This document shows positions 1 through 8,534 of a stretch of 64,000 nucleotides of DNA, in pieces. Position numbers and translations under genes: made by a program. Position 1 is the first letter of the stretch. Each line of letters begins with the position of its first letter. This DNA comes from Streptomyces sp. NBC_00249 (GTDB taxonomy: Bacteria > Actinomycetota > Actinomycetes > Streptomycetales > Streptomycetaceae): positions 62,001 to 126,000 of the forward strand of contig NZ_JAPEMV010000007.1 in the NCBI RefSeq assembly GCF_026342355.1. The letters are read 5' to 3'. Under the pieces are notes generated by a model, which was given only the letters and a program-made list of their open reading frames with translations, was not told the DNA's origin and ran no database searches.

Positions 1-3000
1 GCCAGGGTGTACGGGTGCTTCTCGCCCGGGACCTTCATGTACTCGTCGACCACCTCCTGCGCCAGGTCCCGCGCCGCGCCCGGGTCCCCGGTCGCGAACA
101 GGTCCGCCGCCAGGTTCAGTTCGCAGGCCAGCAGGTCCGGGTTGACCGAGGTGTACTTCGCCCGGTACCGGGCCCGGGTCGCCGTCGTCAGCCGCAGCGC
201 GTTCTCCAGCTCGCCCGCCCGCCGCAGCGACACCGCCAGGTTCTTCGCCGCCGACAGGGTGCCCGGGAAGGCCCGGCCCAGCTGCCGCTTGTAGATCTCG
301 TACGTCCGGCTCAGCAGCTGCACCGAATCGTCGTAGCGGCCCACCTCGCGCAGGTCCCGGGCCAGGTTCTGCGCCGAGGACAGCGTGTACGGGTGGTCCG
401 GGCCCAGCACCTCCGTACGCCGGTCGAAGACCTCCTGGTCGATCTCCCGCGCCCGGGAGTACTGCCCGATCATGCGCAGGTTCAGCGCCAGGTTGTTCGC
501 GGCGGCCAGGGTGCGCGGGTGCGCCTCGTGGAAGATCTGCCCGAAGCCCTCGTGCGCGGCCGTCGCCAGCTCCATCGCCTCGCCGTACCGGCCGAGCGCG
601 CCCAGGTCCATCGCCAGACCGCTCGTGGTCATGTACGTGTGCGGGTGCGAGGGGCCCAGCGCGGTCCGCTGCCGCTCCAGCGTGACCTCGTCCAGCTCCT
701 TCGCCTCCACGAACCGGCCCTGCGAGCGCAGGATGTTGGACAGGTGGAAACGCAGGTACAGGTACTGGAGGTCGTCGTTGCCCAGGGTCTCCTTCCACGT
801 CTCGCGCAGCTCCTCGCCCAGCGCGTACGCCGCCTTGAAGTCACCGCGCTTCCACAGGTAGCGCACCCGGTCGATCAGCAGCCGGCGGGTCTCCGGCTCC
901 TTGCAGAACCGCGCCTCCGACGGGCTCAGGTGCGGCCAGATCGTGTTGAACCGCGGCCAGGTCTCCGGATTGTCTATCGGCTCGTCGTCGTCCGGCCGGG
1001 CCCCCGCCAGGATCCGGTGCACCGCGTGCCGGGCCTCGCGCTGCTCCTCCTCCGTCAGCTGCGCCCGGATCACCGCCTGCACCAGGCGGTGCACCTGGAT
1101 GCTGTTGCTCACCTGGTCGACCTTGGCCATCGCGAACCGGCCGATCTCCCGGATCACCCGGCCCAGCACCAGCTTCTCCTGGAGCGAGGAGTCGTACGGC
1201 TTCAGCGCGTCGATCATCTCCTTGCTGTACAGCAGGTTCGCCGAGATCGGCTCCGGCGCGAAGAAGGCGCACAGCTGCAACAGCCGCACGGCCGCGGGGG
1301 AGCGGGACTGCAGCCGCTCGATCGACACGTTCCAGGTCGCGGCCACCGGCTGCGGGTACCCCGGCGGCTGGTTCAGGCCCAGCACCCGCGCGGCCTGCTG
1401 CGCCAGCTGCTCCAGGTACGCGGACACCGGCGTCGCGGTCTCCGCGATCCAGGCGCCCGCCTGCTCCACCGCCAGCGGCAGGTCACCCACCGCCACGGCC
1501 ACCTGCTCGGCGTCGTCCTTGGTGAGCCCGGGGGCGCGCCGCTGGAGGTGCTCGATGGACTCCTCGCGCAGGAACACGTCCACCGGCAGCGCGTCCCCGT
1601 ACTGGGACCAGGACTGGTTGCGGGAGGTCACCAGGACGTGCCCGGGGCCGCCCGGCGGGAAGAACCGCTTCAGCGTCTCGGGATCGTCGGCGTTGTCGAA
1701 GACCAGCAGCCACCGCGAGGTCGGAACCCCGCGCCGCAGCAGGTCGATCGCCTCCTGGGACGCGGACGCCATGTCGTCGCCGGTCTGCGCGCCCAGGCGC
1801 ACGGCCAGTTCCGCGAGGGCGGCGACCACGTCGTCGGTCTCCTCCGAGGAGATCCACCACACCAGGTCGTAGTCGGCCATGAACCGGTGCACGTACTCCA
1901 GCGCCACCTGCGTCTTGCCGACACCGCCGAGCCCGTACAGGGTCTGCGGCTGCGGCAGCACCACGGCCATGCCGCCGCCGAGCTGGTCGCGCATCCGCTC
2001 CAGCACGATGCTGCGCCCGGTGAAACCGGGGTTGCGGGGCGGCGCGTTCCAGATCTTCGGGACCGTCCCCGGGAAGCGGGGGCCCGGCTGGGAGGCGCTG
2101 GCCACGGTGTCGGGCAGGGCCGTCGGGCGTTCCACCGCGCGCAGCAGGGCGGTGGTCGCGTGCACCTCGTCGAGCCGGAAGAGGTCCACGGGGTTGCGGT
2201 CGATGTAGGGCGTCGCCAGGCGTACGTCGCCCACCCGCAGCGGCACCAGCTGGCGGCGGCCGCCCGTCGGGTCCTCGGCGGCGGCCCGGTTCCACACGTC
2301 CACGGCCCGCGCCGACTTCAGGTAGGCGCTGGAGAGCAGCACCACGGTCCGGGCGGCGGTGTCGACGCTGATGCCCGCGCCGAGGGTGTCCCCGGGGGAG
2401 GTGTCCGGGGCGCGCTCGGCGGAGACGTCCTTGGGGACGACCCGGAAACCGGCCCGGGTGAGCACCGACTCGATCCAGTCGGCCCACATCCGGTTCTCGG
2501 CGACGTAGGACAGGAACAGGTCGGCCGGCAGGGCGGGGCGGCGGCGGGTGAAGGCGTCGCGGATCCGCAGCCGGACCTCCTCGCCGATGGGCGGCATGGA
2601 GGTGATCGCGCCCTCGGTGACCACCGTGGTCAGCCGTTCGAAGGCGGACAGCAGGGAGTTGGTGAGCCCGGCCTCGTCGCCGAAGGTGGCCAGGGTCTCC
2701 TCGTAGGCGTAGTAGGGCCGGTACGGGATCTCCACCGCGCCCCAGTAGGAGGTCAGTTCGTCGCCGACCAGGCCGTTCGGGAAGCGGTCGAACTTGATCC
2801 GGGCCAGCGCCCGGCCCGCGTCGGCCTTCTCCTTCTCGCCCTCGTCGATGCGCATCGGCACCGGGTAGATCTTGATCCCCCGGTCGTTGAACCGCTCGTC
2901 GATCTGCCGGGCGACCGAGGCGGCGCCGTCTATGGACTGGTCGGACAGGGTGAAGCAGTCGACCAGCACGTCGGGCAGGTGGACGGTGCAGATGTCGGCG

Positions 3001-3545
3001 ATGTCGGACAGGCCGGTGCGGCTGTCGATCAGGACGTAGTCGTAGTTCCGCTTCATGTCCGCCCGTAAGGCGTCGAAGAAGAGGCCGCCGCCGAGCCGGT
3101 CGTAGAAGTTGTCCCAGTCGAAGGTGGACACGGTCGCCGAGTACTCGCGGTTCTGCCGGCCCGCCGAGACGAAGTCGAGGGTGCCGCCGTCGGGGAACTC
3201 CCAGCCCAGGGTCTCCGGGGTGAGGGACACGGCGTGCGGCTGGATTCTCGCGTAGTCCTTGTGCCAGTCGTCGGCGCGCTGCACCGGGCTGGTGGCGGCC
3301 CAGGCGTACTCGCTGATCAGGTCGATGACCCCGGTGGTGGCCCCGAGCGTGGAGGGGTCCAGGAAGGGGTGGAAGAAGCGGTGCAGGCCCGGGGCTTCCA
3401 GGTCCCAGTCCACGGCGAGGACCCGTTTGCCGTTGGCGGCGAGGATCCAGGCGGTGTTGGCCAGCGCCATCGTGCGGCCCGTACCGCCCTTGTAGGAATA
3501 GAAGGTGACGATCCGTCCGTCCCGGCTGTCACGACTCGCTGTCAT
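1..3545 (-). CDS. fxsT: FxSxx-COOH system TPR/NB-ARC protein FxsT (C-terminus beyond window)
   Basis: At least 1181 residues lie in the window; the 3' end runs off the left edge. Domain order: a ParA/MinD-like ATPase with deviant Walker A KGGTGRT (residues 19-25) and DSRTGLSD; a TIR-like segment starting near residue 342 (DLFLSYVAENRMW); an NB-ARC/STAND ATPase with P-loop GLGGVGKT near residue 540; then a long run of tetratricopeptide repeats from about residue 900. This order matches the FxsT family of the FxSxx-COOH locus. The ATG at 3545 overlaps the fxsC stop by 17 nt, so the two are probably translationally coupled. Leu160 is a TTA codon (3066-3068), the only one I found in the window's genes, suggesting bldA dependence. 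The role is unknown; a STAND-type sensor or scaffold is inference. Confidence 0.9.
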   Translation of the reverse strand, partial: MTASRDSRDGRIVTFYSYKGGTGRTMALANTAWILAANGKRVLAVDWDLEAPGLHRFFHPFLDPSTLGATTGVIDLISEYAWAATSPVQRADDWHKDYARIQPHAVSLTPETLGWEFPDGGTLDFVSAGRQNREYSATVSTFDWDNFYDRLGGGLFFDALRADMKRNYDYVLIDSRTGLSDIADICTVHLPDVLVDCFTLSDQSIDGAASVARQIDERFNDRGIKIYPVPMRIDEGEKEKADAGRALARIKFDRFPNGLVGDELTSYWGAVEIPYRPYYAYEETLATFGDEAGLTNSLLSAFERLTTVVTEGAITSMPPIGEEVRLRIRDAFTRRRPALPADLFLSYVAENRMWADWIESVLTRAGFRVVPKDVSAERAPDTSPGDTLGAGISVDTAARTVVLLSSAYLKSARAVDVWNRAAAEDPTGGRRQLVPLRVGDVRLATPYIDRNPVDLFRLDEVHATTALLRAVERPTALPDTVASASQPGPRFPGTVPKIWNAPPRNPGFTGRSIVLERMRDQLGGGMAVVLPQPQTLYGLGGVGKTQVALEYVHRFMADYDLVWWISSEETDDVVAALAELAVRLGAQTGDDMASASQEAIDLLRRGVPTSRWLLVFDNADDPETLKRFFPPGGPGHVLVTSRNQSWSQYGDALPVDVFLREESIEHLQRRAPGLTKDDAEQVAVAVGDLPLAVEQAGAWIAETATPVSAYLEQLAQQAARVLGLNQPPGYPQPVAATWNVSIERLQSRSPAAVRLLQLCAFFAPEPISANLLYSKEMIDALKPYDSSLQEKLVLGRVIREIGRFAMAKVDQVSNSIQVHRLVQAVIRAQLTEEEQREARHAVHRILAGARPDDDEPIDNPETWPRFNTIWPHLSPSEARFCKEPETRRLLIDRVRYLWKRGDFKAAYALGEELRETWKETLGNDDLQYLYLRFHLSNILRSQGRFVEAKELDEVTLERQRTALGPSHPHTYMTTSGLAMDLGALGRYGEAMELATAAHEGFGQIFHEAHPRTLAAANNLALNLRMIGQYSRAREIDQEVFDRRTEVLGPDHPYTLSSAQNLARDLREVGRYDDSVQLLSRTYEIYKRQLGRAFPGTLSAAKNLAVSLRRAGELENALRLTTATRARYRAKYTSVNPDLLACELNLAADLFATGDPGAARDLAQEVVDEYMKVPGEKHPYTL
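3066..3068 (-). other. TTA leucine codon in fxsT
   Basis: The + strand TAA at 3066-3068 reads TTA on the coding strand, in frame as codon 160 of fxsT (3545-3068 is 159 codons). It lies within GAC-GCC-TTA-CGG-GCG-GAC-ATG. In Streptomyces TTA is read only by the developmentally controlled bldA tRNA, so fxsT translation may be tied to aerial growth or stationary phase. Confidence 0.9.
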
Positions 3546-4926
3546 CCGCGTCCCCCCGGTCGTTGTCGGTGCTGTGGTCTGGCGCGTCGGGCCCGCCGGG
3601 TCCCGCCGGTCCGCGGTGGACGTCGGGCGGGAAGGGGGCCCGTGGTGGCGCGGGCGGTCCGTTCATCCCCATCGGCCCGATCAGGCGCGGGCGTTCGGTG
3701 TGGGTGTTCCCGGCCGGCAGGTACACCTGGGCGTGTCTGAGGAACTGCTGCGCGGCCGCCTCCACCACCTGGGGAAGGATCTGGCCGAGGGTCTCCATGC
3801 TCGCCACGCCGTTGGCGGCGGCCCGGCAGGCGGCCCGGCCCTGGCCCATCTTGACGGGCAGGGTCTCCTCCAGCCGCCGGGCCAGCTCGTCCTCCTTGGC
3901 CTTGCTCTGGTGGTCGTAGCGGTTCCAGGGCACGACCACGTTGATCCACGGCCGGGACTCCTGGTCGAAGGCGGCCAGGCGCCGGCGCCGCTGTTCGTCC
4001 TCCACCGCCCAGCGGTCGACGATCAGGATCTCGGGGCGGGTGGGCGGCTGCTTGCTGTCGAAGTGCCCGGCCTCGTCGTCGAAGGAGGACATGCTGGTCT
4101 GGTAGTTGAGGTTCTTCACCAGCTCCTCGGCGACGTACGCGACGGGCCGCTGGGAGACCGGATGATACGGGTTCCAGTCGAGCGCGCTCTCCCCGTAGTA
4201 CTCGGGGCTGCGGCCCTCCGGCAGGTCGTGCCGGGAGGCGGCGGCGACGGTCACGTGCAGGGTGCGGGCCGGGGCGCCGCCCTGGCCCCCCAGGCCGGCG
4301 CGACCGCCGGCGGGGCCGAAGGCGCTGGGCACCACCCGGTAGTCCACCGGCCGTACGGGGTCCAGGCGGACCGTCTCGGCGACCCGCACGATGCGTTTGG
4401 CCAGCTCGTACACGGCCCGCTCGTACTGCTCGGCGTAACCGCGCAGCTTGATCAGCCCGTACAGCCCGTCGGTGACGTAGCGATCGCCGAAGGTGTTGTG
4501 GTTGAACTGCAACCGCTCGGCGGGGCCGGGCAGTTGGGAGGGCGGCACCGGTACCCACAGGGCGGGCACGATGGCCTCGGCGTTCCGGTTGCTCACCGCG
4601 CCGTGGTGGATGGCCCGCTGGGCGAAGGCGAACCACTCCCGCCCGCACATCTCACTGGCGAAGTAGCGCGGCGAGAACAGGGGGACGAAGACCCGGCAGG
4701 TGGCCAGCGCCGCCCCCAGCCGTTCCGACCAGCCCTCGCCGCTGCGTATCTCCCGGTCCATGAAACCGGCCTCGGAGCCCGCGGGAAGATCGGTCAGCGC
4801 CATGACGTGGCTGCACAGGTCCCGGAAGAGGCGCTCGACCCACATGTCGGGGTCGGGACCTCCGGCCCCGAACCTCGGTGTATGCGCATAACTGAGAAAA
4901 AAATACGGCTGCACTGATGCGGGCAC
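3529..4926 (-). CDS. fxsC: TIR-like protein FxsC
   Basis: The N-terminus reads QPYFFLSYAHTP, the start of a TIR-like domain, followed by FMDREIRSGEGW, CRVFVPLFSPRYF and SEMCGREW, all typical of FxsC. A second segment (about residues 190-400) contains EILIVDRWAVEDEQRRRRL. The C-terminus is proline-rich (MNGPPAPPRAPFPPDVH). The start is uncertain: I chose the GTG at 4926 just before the conserved domain. An ATG at 4986 has AGGAGG only 2-3 nt upstream and would add 20 residues unlike the family. The gene sits between the AAC(3)-like gene and fxsT and overlaps fxsT by 17 nt. GC falls around its start (an A-rich run near 4897-4904). Enzymatic activity is not demonstrated. Confidence 0.88.
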   Translation of the reverse strand: MPASVQPYFFLSYAHTPRFGAGGPDPDMWVERLFRDLCSHVMALTDLPAGSEAGFMDREIRSGEGWSERLGAALATCRVFVPLFSPRYFASEMCGREWFAFAQRAIHHGAVSNRNAEAIVPALWVPVPPSQLPGPAERLQFNHNTFGDRYVTDGLYGLIKLRGYAEQYERAVYELAKRIVRVAETVRLDPVRPVDYRVVPSAFGPAGGRAGLGGQGGAPARTLHVTVAAASRHDLPEGRSPEYYGESALDWNPYHPVSQRPVAYVAEELVKNLNYQTSMSSFDDEAGHFDSKQPPTRPEILIVDRWAVEDEQRRRRLAAFDQESRPWINVVVPWNRYDHQSKAKEDELARRLEETLPVKMGQGRAACRAAANGVASMETLGQILPQVVEAAAQQFLRHAQVYLPAGNTHTERPRLIGPMGMNGPPAPPRAPFPPDVHRGPAGPGGPDAPDHSTDNDRGDADDSES

Positions 4927-5005
4927 ACGACCCCCGTCCCGAAGATGCGAGCGAAGGAACATCATTCCGGAGCCGCTTCGCCACATCCCCTCCTCGTTCA
5001 GTCAT

Positions 5006-5827
5006 TCAGCGTCTGTTTTCGGTCATCCAGTCGAGGGCGTGATCGACTGCGTCCGGAATCGCGAAGAGCGTCGCGGAAACCCCGCCCACCCGTCCCCTGC
5101 GCATCCGTGAATCCGGGAATGTCCTGCCGATCTCCGCGAAATCGCCGTCGTCCAGCGCGACGTCCTCGTACGCGGTCCACTCCTCCCCCTGCCCGCCCCC
5201 CGGAAGGTTCACCTTCACCACACAGTCGTACATGCGCAAGGGGGGCTTCGGAATTCGGTACTCCGCGAGATGGAAAGCGGTACAGGCCGAAAATCCCACA
5301 TTGATCATGAGTACCTGGCCCCCCTCCCAGCACAGCTTTCCCAGCGGCGACTCCTCACCGAGATGGCTTTCGACACGGTGCTGCGCGCACAGCCGCCCCG
5401 CGTCCGCGCCGAGCGCGGCGAAAGAGGTCTGCGGATGGCCGCTGCGCGCCGCCCCCGGCGCGGTACGCACCGCCTCGGCGAAAGCGCCCATGCCCTGGCT
5501 CGGGGTGCGCTCCGGGTCGAAGGCCGGCATCCGGGCGACGAACGCCGCCACCTCGGGCCCGCTCAGGCCCGCGATCCTGGCCAGATGGGCGGTGGAGGTG
5601 AGGGAGTTCTCCGCGGTGAAGGCCGGGACCACCAGCGTGCCGTGCGGCCCCAGGACCCCGCGCAGCGCGTCGAGCAGCCGCTCGGCGCGCAGGCCCGTAC
5701 CGCCCAGCGCGGCGTGCACCAGCAGCCGCTGCCGGGGGCGCACACCGAGCAGCCGGAGCTGCACGGCCAGGGCCAGGACCCCCGTCGGCGCCGCGCGGGC
5801 CCCGTCCGGTGCGTCCGACGGGGTCAC
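5006..5827 (-). CDS. AAC(3)-fold acetyltransferase of the FxS operon
   Basis: A 273-residue protein of the aminoglycoside 3-N-acetyltransferase fold. Signs are LLVHAALGGTGL near the N-terminus, GTLVVPAFT, TPSQGMGAFAEAVRT, and the HPQTSFAALG motif typical of acetyl-CoA-dependent AAC(3) enzymes. The GTG start at 5827 overlaps the fxsB stop as GTGA, and fxsC follows after 79 nt, so it is an operon member. Standalone AAC(3) enzymes modify the 3-amino group of 2-deoxystreptamine drugs. Here the operon context argues for acetylation of a product or precursor of the FxS system, which is inference. The last 80 residues are less GC-rich than the neighbours (lower GC around 5010-5330). Confidence 0.85.
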   Translation of the reverse strand: MTPSDAPDGARAAPTGVLALAVQLRLLGVRPRQRLLVHAALGGTGLRAERLLDALRGVLGPHGTLVVPAFTAENSLTSTAHLARIAGLSGPEVAAFVARMPAFDPERTPSQGMGAFAEAVRTAPGAARSGHPQTSFAALGADAGRLCAQHRVESHLGEESPLGKLCWEGGQVLMINVGFSACTAFHLAEYRIPKPPLRMYDCVVKVNLPGGGQGEEWTAYEDVALDDGDFAEIGRTFPDSRMRRGRVGGVSATLFAIPDAVDHALDWMTENRR

Positions 5828-8076
5828 GCGTCCACCGTCTTCAGCTCCCAGCGCAGCTCCGCGACCAGGCGCTTACCGGTCACCGTCAGCTCGGCCGCCT
5901 CCGACAGCCGGTCCAGGGCCCGGTGGATCCGGTCCGCCCCGTCCGGCTCGTGCGTGGTCGTGGCCCGGCGGTACGCCTCCACCGCGACCCGCTCGTGCAC
6001 GTCGGCCAGCAGCCGCGACACCGGGACCGGGCGGCTCCGCCAGGGCGAGGGGTGCTGCCAGGCCCCGTCCAGCGTGTACAGGTCGGCCACCTCCGTCAGC
6101 GCCCGCAGCCGGGCCCGGCGCCGGCCCGTCAGCAGGGCCAGGGCGGTCTCCCGGACCCCGGCCGTGTACGGCAGCCCGAGCGCTCCCGGCCCGTGCCGCC
6201 CCGCCTCGCCCCAGCCCCCGGCGCGGGGCCCGCCGGCCAGCGGGGTCAGGGTGCTCAGCCCGGCGGCCGCCGCCCGCGCGAACTCGGGGACGGTGCGGTG
6301 CAGCAGGGCCCAGGCCGCGTCCAGGCGGCCCCGCCAGGCGTCGGCCTCCCCGGCCCCGAGGCGCAGCCGGGGCGGGCGGGCGAAGCAGTTGCGGTACGGG
6401 TCCAGGTCCTCCAGCGCCACCGGGGCCGCGTCCGGCCCGGGCGACCAGGTCCGTACGGGCAGCCAGCGCGCGTCGCCCGCCGCCGGGCCGAAGCGGTGCT
6501 CGGTGCGCCCGTCCCGTACGGCGTACCCCTCATCGGTGGCGCGCAGCACGGCCCGGCCGTCCGTGCCCGGCTCCCCGAGCCGCAGCAGCCCCAGCGTCGG
6601 CAGGTACACCTCACCGTCCCGGTACGCCACCTCGGCCGGCAGGTCCAGCCCGCCCCGCAGGACGGCGGCCGTGGTCAGCGCGGCGAGCCTGCGCGCCGCC
6701 CCGGTGGCGTCCGGACGGCCCTGCAGGGCGGCGTCCAGGGCCTCCAGCACCCAGGTCCGGGTGAACGGGTGGTCCAGTACGGCGTCCACCGCGTCCGCGC
6801 CCGCCTCCCCGGCACCCTCGGCCCCGGCCAGCAGCTCCCAGGCCCGGGCCCAGTCCGGGTCCGCGGCCAGCTCGCCGGCGAGGCGGGCCAGCAGCACCCG
6901 GGTGAGCTCCTCGTGGGACCGGGCGAGTTCGGCCGGGTCGGCCAGCTCGGGTGCGGTCTGGCGGGACGCGGTCCGCCCCTCGACCCCGTCCACCAGCTCG
7001 CGCAGGTCGGAGCAGTACACGGAGGGGTTGTCGAAGCCGTTGTCCGGCCGGTAGCGGTGGGTGTACAGCCCGCCGCCGCACGAACGTACGACCGGGCAGC
7101 GGCGGCACGTGTCGCTGACCCCCGCCAGCCCCAGCTGCCGGGCCCGCACCCCGGGGTGGGCCGCGACCTGGTCGAAGGCGTGCTCGAAGACGTTGAACCC
7201 GGTGGCCGCGGCCCCCTCGTAGGCGCTCTTGAGGGAGTCGACCTGCTCCAGCGTCCCGTCGGTCTCCACGACCACGAGGTCGGTCGGCGCGAGCCCGAGG
7301 GACTCGGTCAGGCTGGGCCCGCCGCGCAGGGTGGACAACAGGGACTCGAAGAGCCGTACGGGCACCGGCCGGCCCAGCTGCTCCCAGTGGTCGAAGATCC
7401 GCAGCAGCCAGCGCGCGTACGCGTCGGGGGCGCCGTCGGGGCGGGGCGGCGGGGTCTGCCAGGTGGCGTGGGGGAGCAGGAAGTCCACGCGGGGCGGCGC
7501 GAGTCCGACGAGGGCGTCGAGGACGGACACCGGATCGTTGGCCACGTCCACGGTGCACAACAGGCCCTGGTAGAGGTGGCGGTAGGGCTCGGAGCGCAGC
7601 AGCGCCACGGCGGCCAGGACCAGGGGGTGACTCGTACGGCCGTCCGCGAAGCGGCGGTGGCGGTCGTTGGCCTCGCGGTCGCCGTCGAGGCTGACGCCGA
7701 CCCGGACGCCGTACTCGGCGAAGAGGTCCAGGTAACGGCGGCTGAGCTGGAGGCCGTTGGTGTGGATCCGCAGATCCAGTCCGGCGGTACCGGCGAGTGC
7801 GCGGGTGAACTCCTCGCACACGAGCCGCAGTCGGGCCGGGCCGGCCAACAGGGGTTCCCCTCCGTGGAGGATCACCGTGACGGAGGGGAGTGCATGGTCA
7901 CGGGCATGTTCGGCGAGCCGCGACGCGGTCTGGGAAATGACCCCGGGGGAGATCACTTTCGGCCGGGCCCGCCAGCTCTGATCTGCGTGTTCGTAGACGT
8001 AGCAATGATCACAAGCGAGATCGCATCTGCTGTGAACCTTCAGGACGATCTCGCGAAATGCGATCAGGCCGGTCAT
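5824..8076 (-). CDS. fxsB: Radical SAM/SPASM-type protein FxsB
   Basis: A 750-residue protein whose N-terminal radical SAM domain carries the 4Fe-4S motif CxxxCxxC at C18, C22 and C25 (RCDLACDHC), then HGGEPLL, LRIHTNG and VGVSLDG. A C-terminal auxiliary cluster region has CRRCPVVRSCGGGLYTHRY and a later Cys (VYCSD), as in SPASM-like peptide modifiers. The remaining ~370 residues form the long extension that in this family is considered an inactivated metallohydrolase; I see no intact HExxH. The ATG at 8076 lies 28 nt after the fxsA stop, as expected for an enzyme acting on its peptide. The modification it makes is unknown. Confidence 0.92.
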   Translation of the reverse strand: MTGLIAFREIVLKVHSRCDLACDHCYVYEHADQSWRARPKVISPGVISQTASRLAEHARDHALPSVTVILHGGEPLLAGPARLRLVCEEFTRALAGTAGLDLRIHTNGLQLSRRYLDLFAEYGVRVGVSLDGDREANDRHRRFADGRTSHPLVLAAVALLRSEPYRHLYQGLLCTVDVANDPVSVLDALVGLAPPRVDFLLPHATWQTPPPRPDGAPDAYARWLLRIFDHWEQLGRPVPVRLFESLLSTLRGGPSLTESLGLAPTDLVVVETDGTLEQVDSLKSAYEGAAATGFNVFEHAFDQVAAHPGVRARQLGLAGVSDTCRRCPVVRSCGGGLYTHRYRPDNGFDNPSVYCSDLRELVDGVEGRTASRQTAPELADPAELARSHEELTRVLLARLAGELAADPDWARAWELLAGAEGAGEAGADAVDAVLDHPFTRTWVLEALDAALQGRPDATGAARRLAALTTAAVLRGGLDLPAEVAYRDGEVYLPTLGLLRLGEPGTDGRAVLRATDEGYAVRDGRTEHRFGPAAGDARWLPVRTWSPGPDAAPVALEDLDPYRNCFARPPRLRLGAGEADAWRGRLDAAWALLHRTVPEFARAAAAGLSTLTPLAGGPRAGGWGEAGRHGPGALGLPYTAGVRETALALLTGRRRARLRALTEVADLYTLDGAWQHPSPWRSRPVPVSRLLADVHERVAVEAYRRATTTHEPDGADRIHRALDRLSEAAELTVTGKRLVAELRWELKTVDA

Positions 8077-8104
8077 TCCGCCAGTGTAAAGGCGGAGTTC
8101 GCCG

Positions 8105-8269
8105 TCAGAGCGCAGAGTTGAAGATCGGCGCCTGACCGTGACGGCCGGATTCCGACGGAAGGACGCGGCCGAGCGCGGCGGCGGCGGACGCGCTGCGGAC
8201 GTCGATCTTCGCGAGGGGGACCCGGCGGTCCTTGACCGTGCTGGTCGGGGGGGTTGCGGAAGTGTTCAC
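8105..8269 (-). CDS. fxsA: FxSxx-COOH precursor peptide FxsA
   Basis: A small gene of 54 codons starting at GTG 8269 with a GAGGACGG Shine-Dalgarno. The peptide begins MNTSATPPTSTVKDRR, has the conserved core VPLAKIDVRSASAAAALGRV, and ends APIFNSAL at the stop codon. The last five residues F-N-S-A-L match the FxSxx-COOH signature that names the family. The next gene, 28 nt downstream, is the matching radical SAM protein, which makes the assignment firm despite the short length. Such peptides are presumed substrates of FxsB (established for the family by genomic association only). Confidence 0.9.
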   Translation of the reverse strand: MNTSATPPTSTVKDRRVPLAKIDVRSASAAAALGRVLPSESGRHGQAPIFNSAL

Positions 8270-8308
8270 GACACCGTCCTCGGGGAGGCCATGTGAAAGG
8301 GGGAGGAA

Positions 8309-8332
8309 TGACAGCAGCGCTCGCTGCTGTCA
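8309..8332. promoter_or_regulatory. 24-nt perfect dyad at predicted fxsA transcription start
   Basis: Two 11-nt arms TGACAGCAGCG / CGCTGCTGTCA flank a 2-nt centre. With the predicted -10 at 8340-8345, transcription would begin near 8333, so the dyad covers about +1 to +24 of the fxs transcript. It could be an operator or a 5'-end RNA hairpin; the sequence alone does not decide. Confidence 0.6.
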
Positions 8333-8335
8333 AGC

Positions 8336-8367
8336 GTGGACTTTACTCGTCCACACCCCATTGGCAA
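8336..8367 (-). promoter_or_regulatory. Predicted promoter of the fxs operon
   Basis: On the minus strand, TTGCCA (8367-8362), a 16-nt spacer and TAAAGT (8345-8340) form a plausible -35/-10 pair upstream of fxsA. A second dyad, GTGGAC and GTCCAC separated by 7 nt (8336-8354), wraps the -10 box, the usual place for a repressor. A palindromic TTCTATAGAA lies further upstream at 8393-8402. No regulator gene sits beside the operon. Confidence 0.5.
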
Positions 8368-8534
8368 CCGAGACATGACGCCTGGTCAAGCGTTCTATAG
8401 AAAGCGTGGCGGAATTCTCAAGAGGGTGTATTCGGCCGTTCGCCGGAACTCAAGATCCATTTCTCCGGGGCGGCCGCCCGGTGGATCCCCGGGGGCGCCG
8501 CGGGGCCCGCCGGGGCGCTGGGTAGGTTGGGCGG

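Noticed and set aside
15..3068. Long open frame on the + strand over fxsT
   Set aside because: It is the antisense shadow of a high-GC gene: Arg/Val/Gln-rich, no domains, while the minus strand carries clear ATPase, TIR and TPR sequence.
1..4926. TIR plus NB-ARC proteins as a known anti-phage TIR/STAND defence system
   Set aside because: The full fxsA-fxsB context identifies the FxSxx-COOH family; no NADase residues or defence neighbours were identified, so a defence role is only a hypothesis.
5006..5827. AAC(3)-like gene as an aminoglycoside resistance determinant
   Set aside because: It overlaps fxsB and is bracketed by fxs genes; fold similarity alone does not show resistance.
8073..8333. 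86-codon minus-strand frame overlapping fxsA
   Set aside because: Wrong frame: the fxsA frame alone has the conserved core and the FxSxx C-terminus.
8393..8402. TTCTATAGAA palindrome as a phage attachment core
   Set aside because: No integrase, tRNA or second copy nearby; more likely part of the fxs regulatory region.
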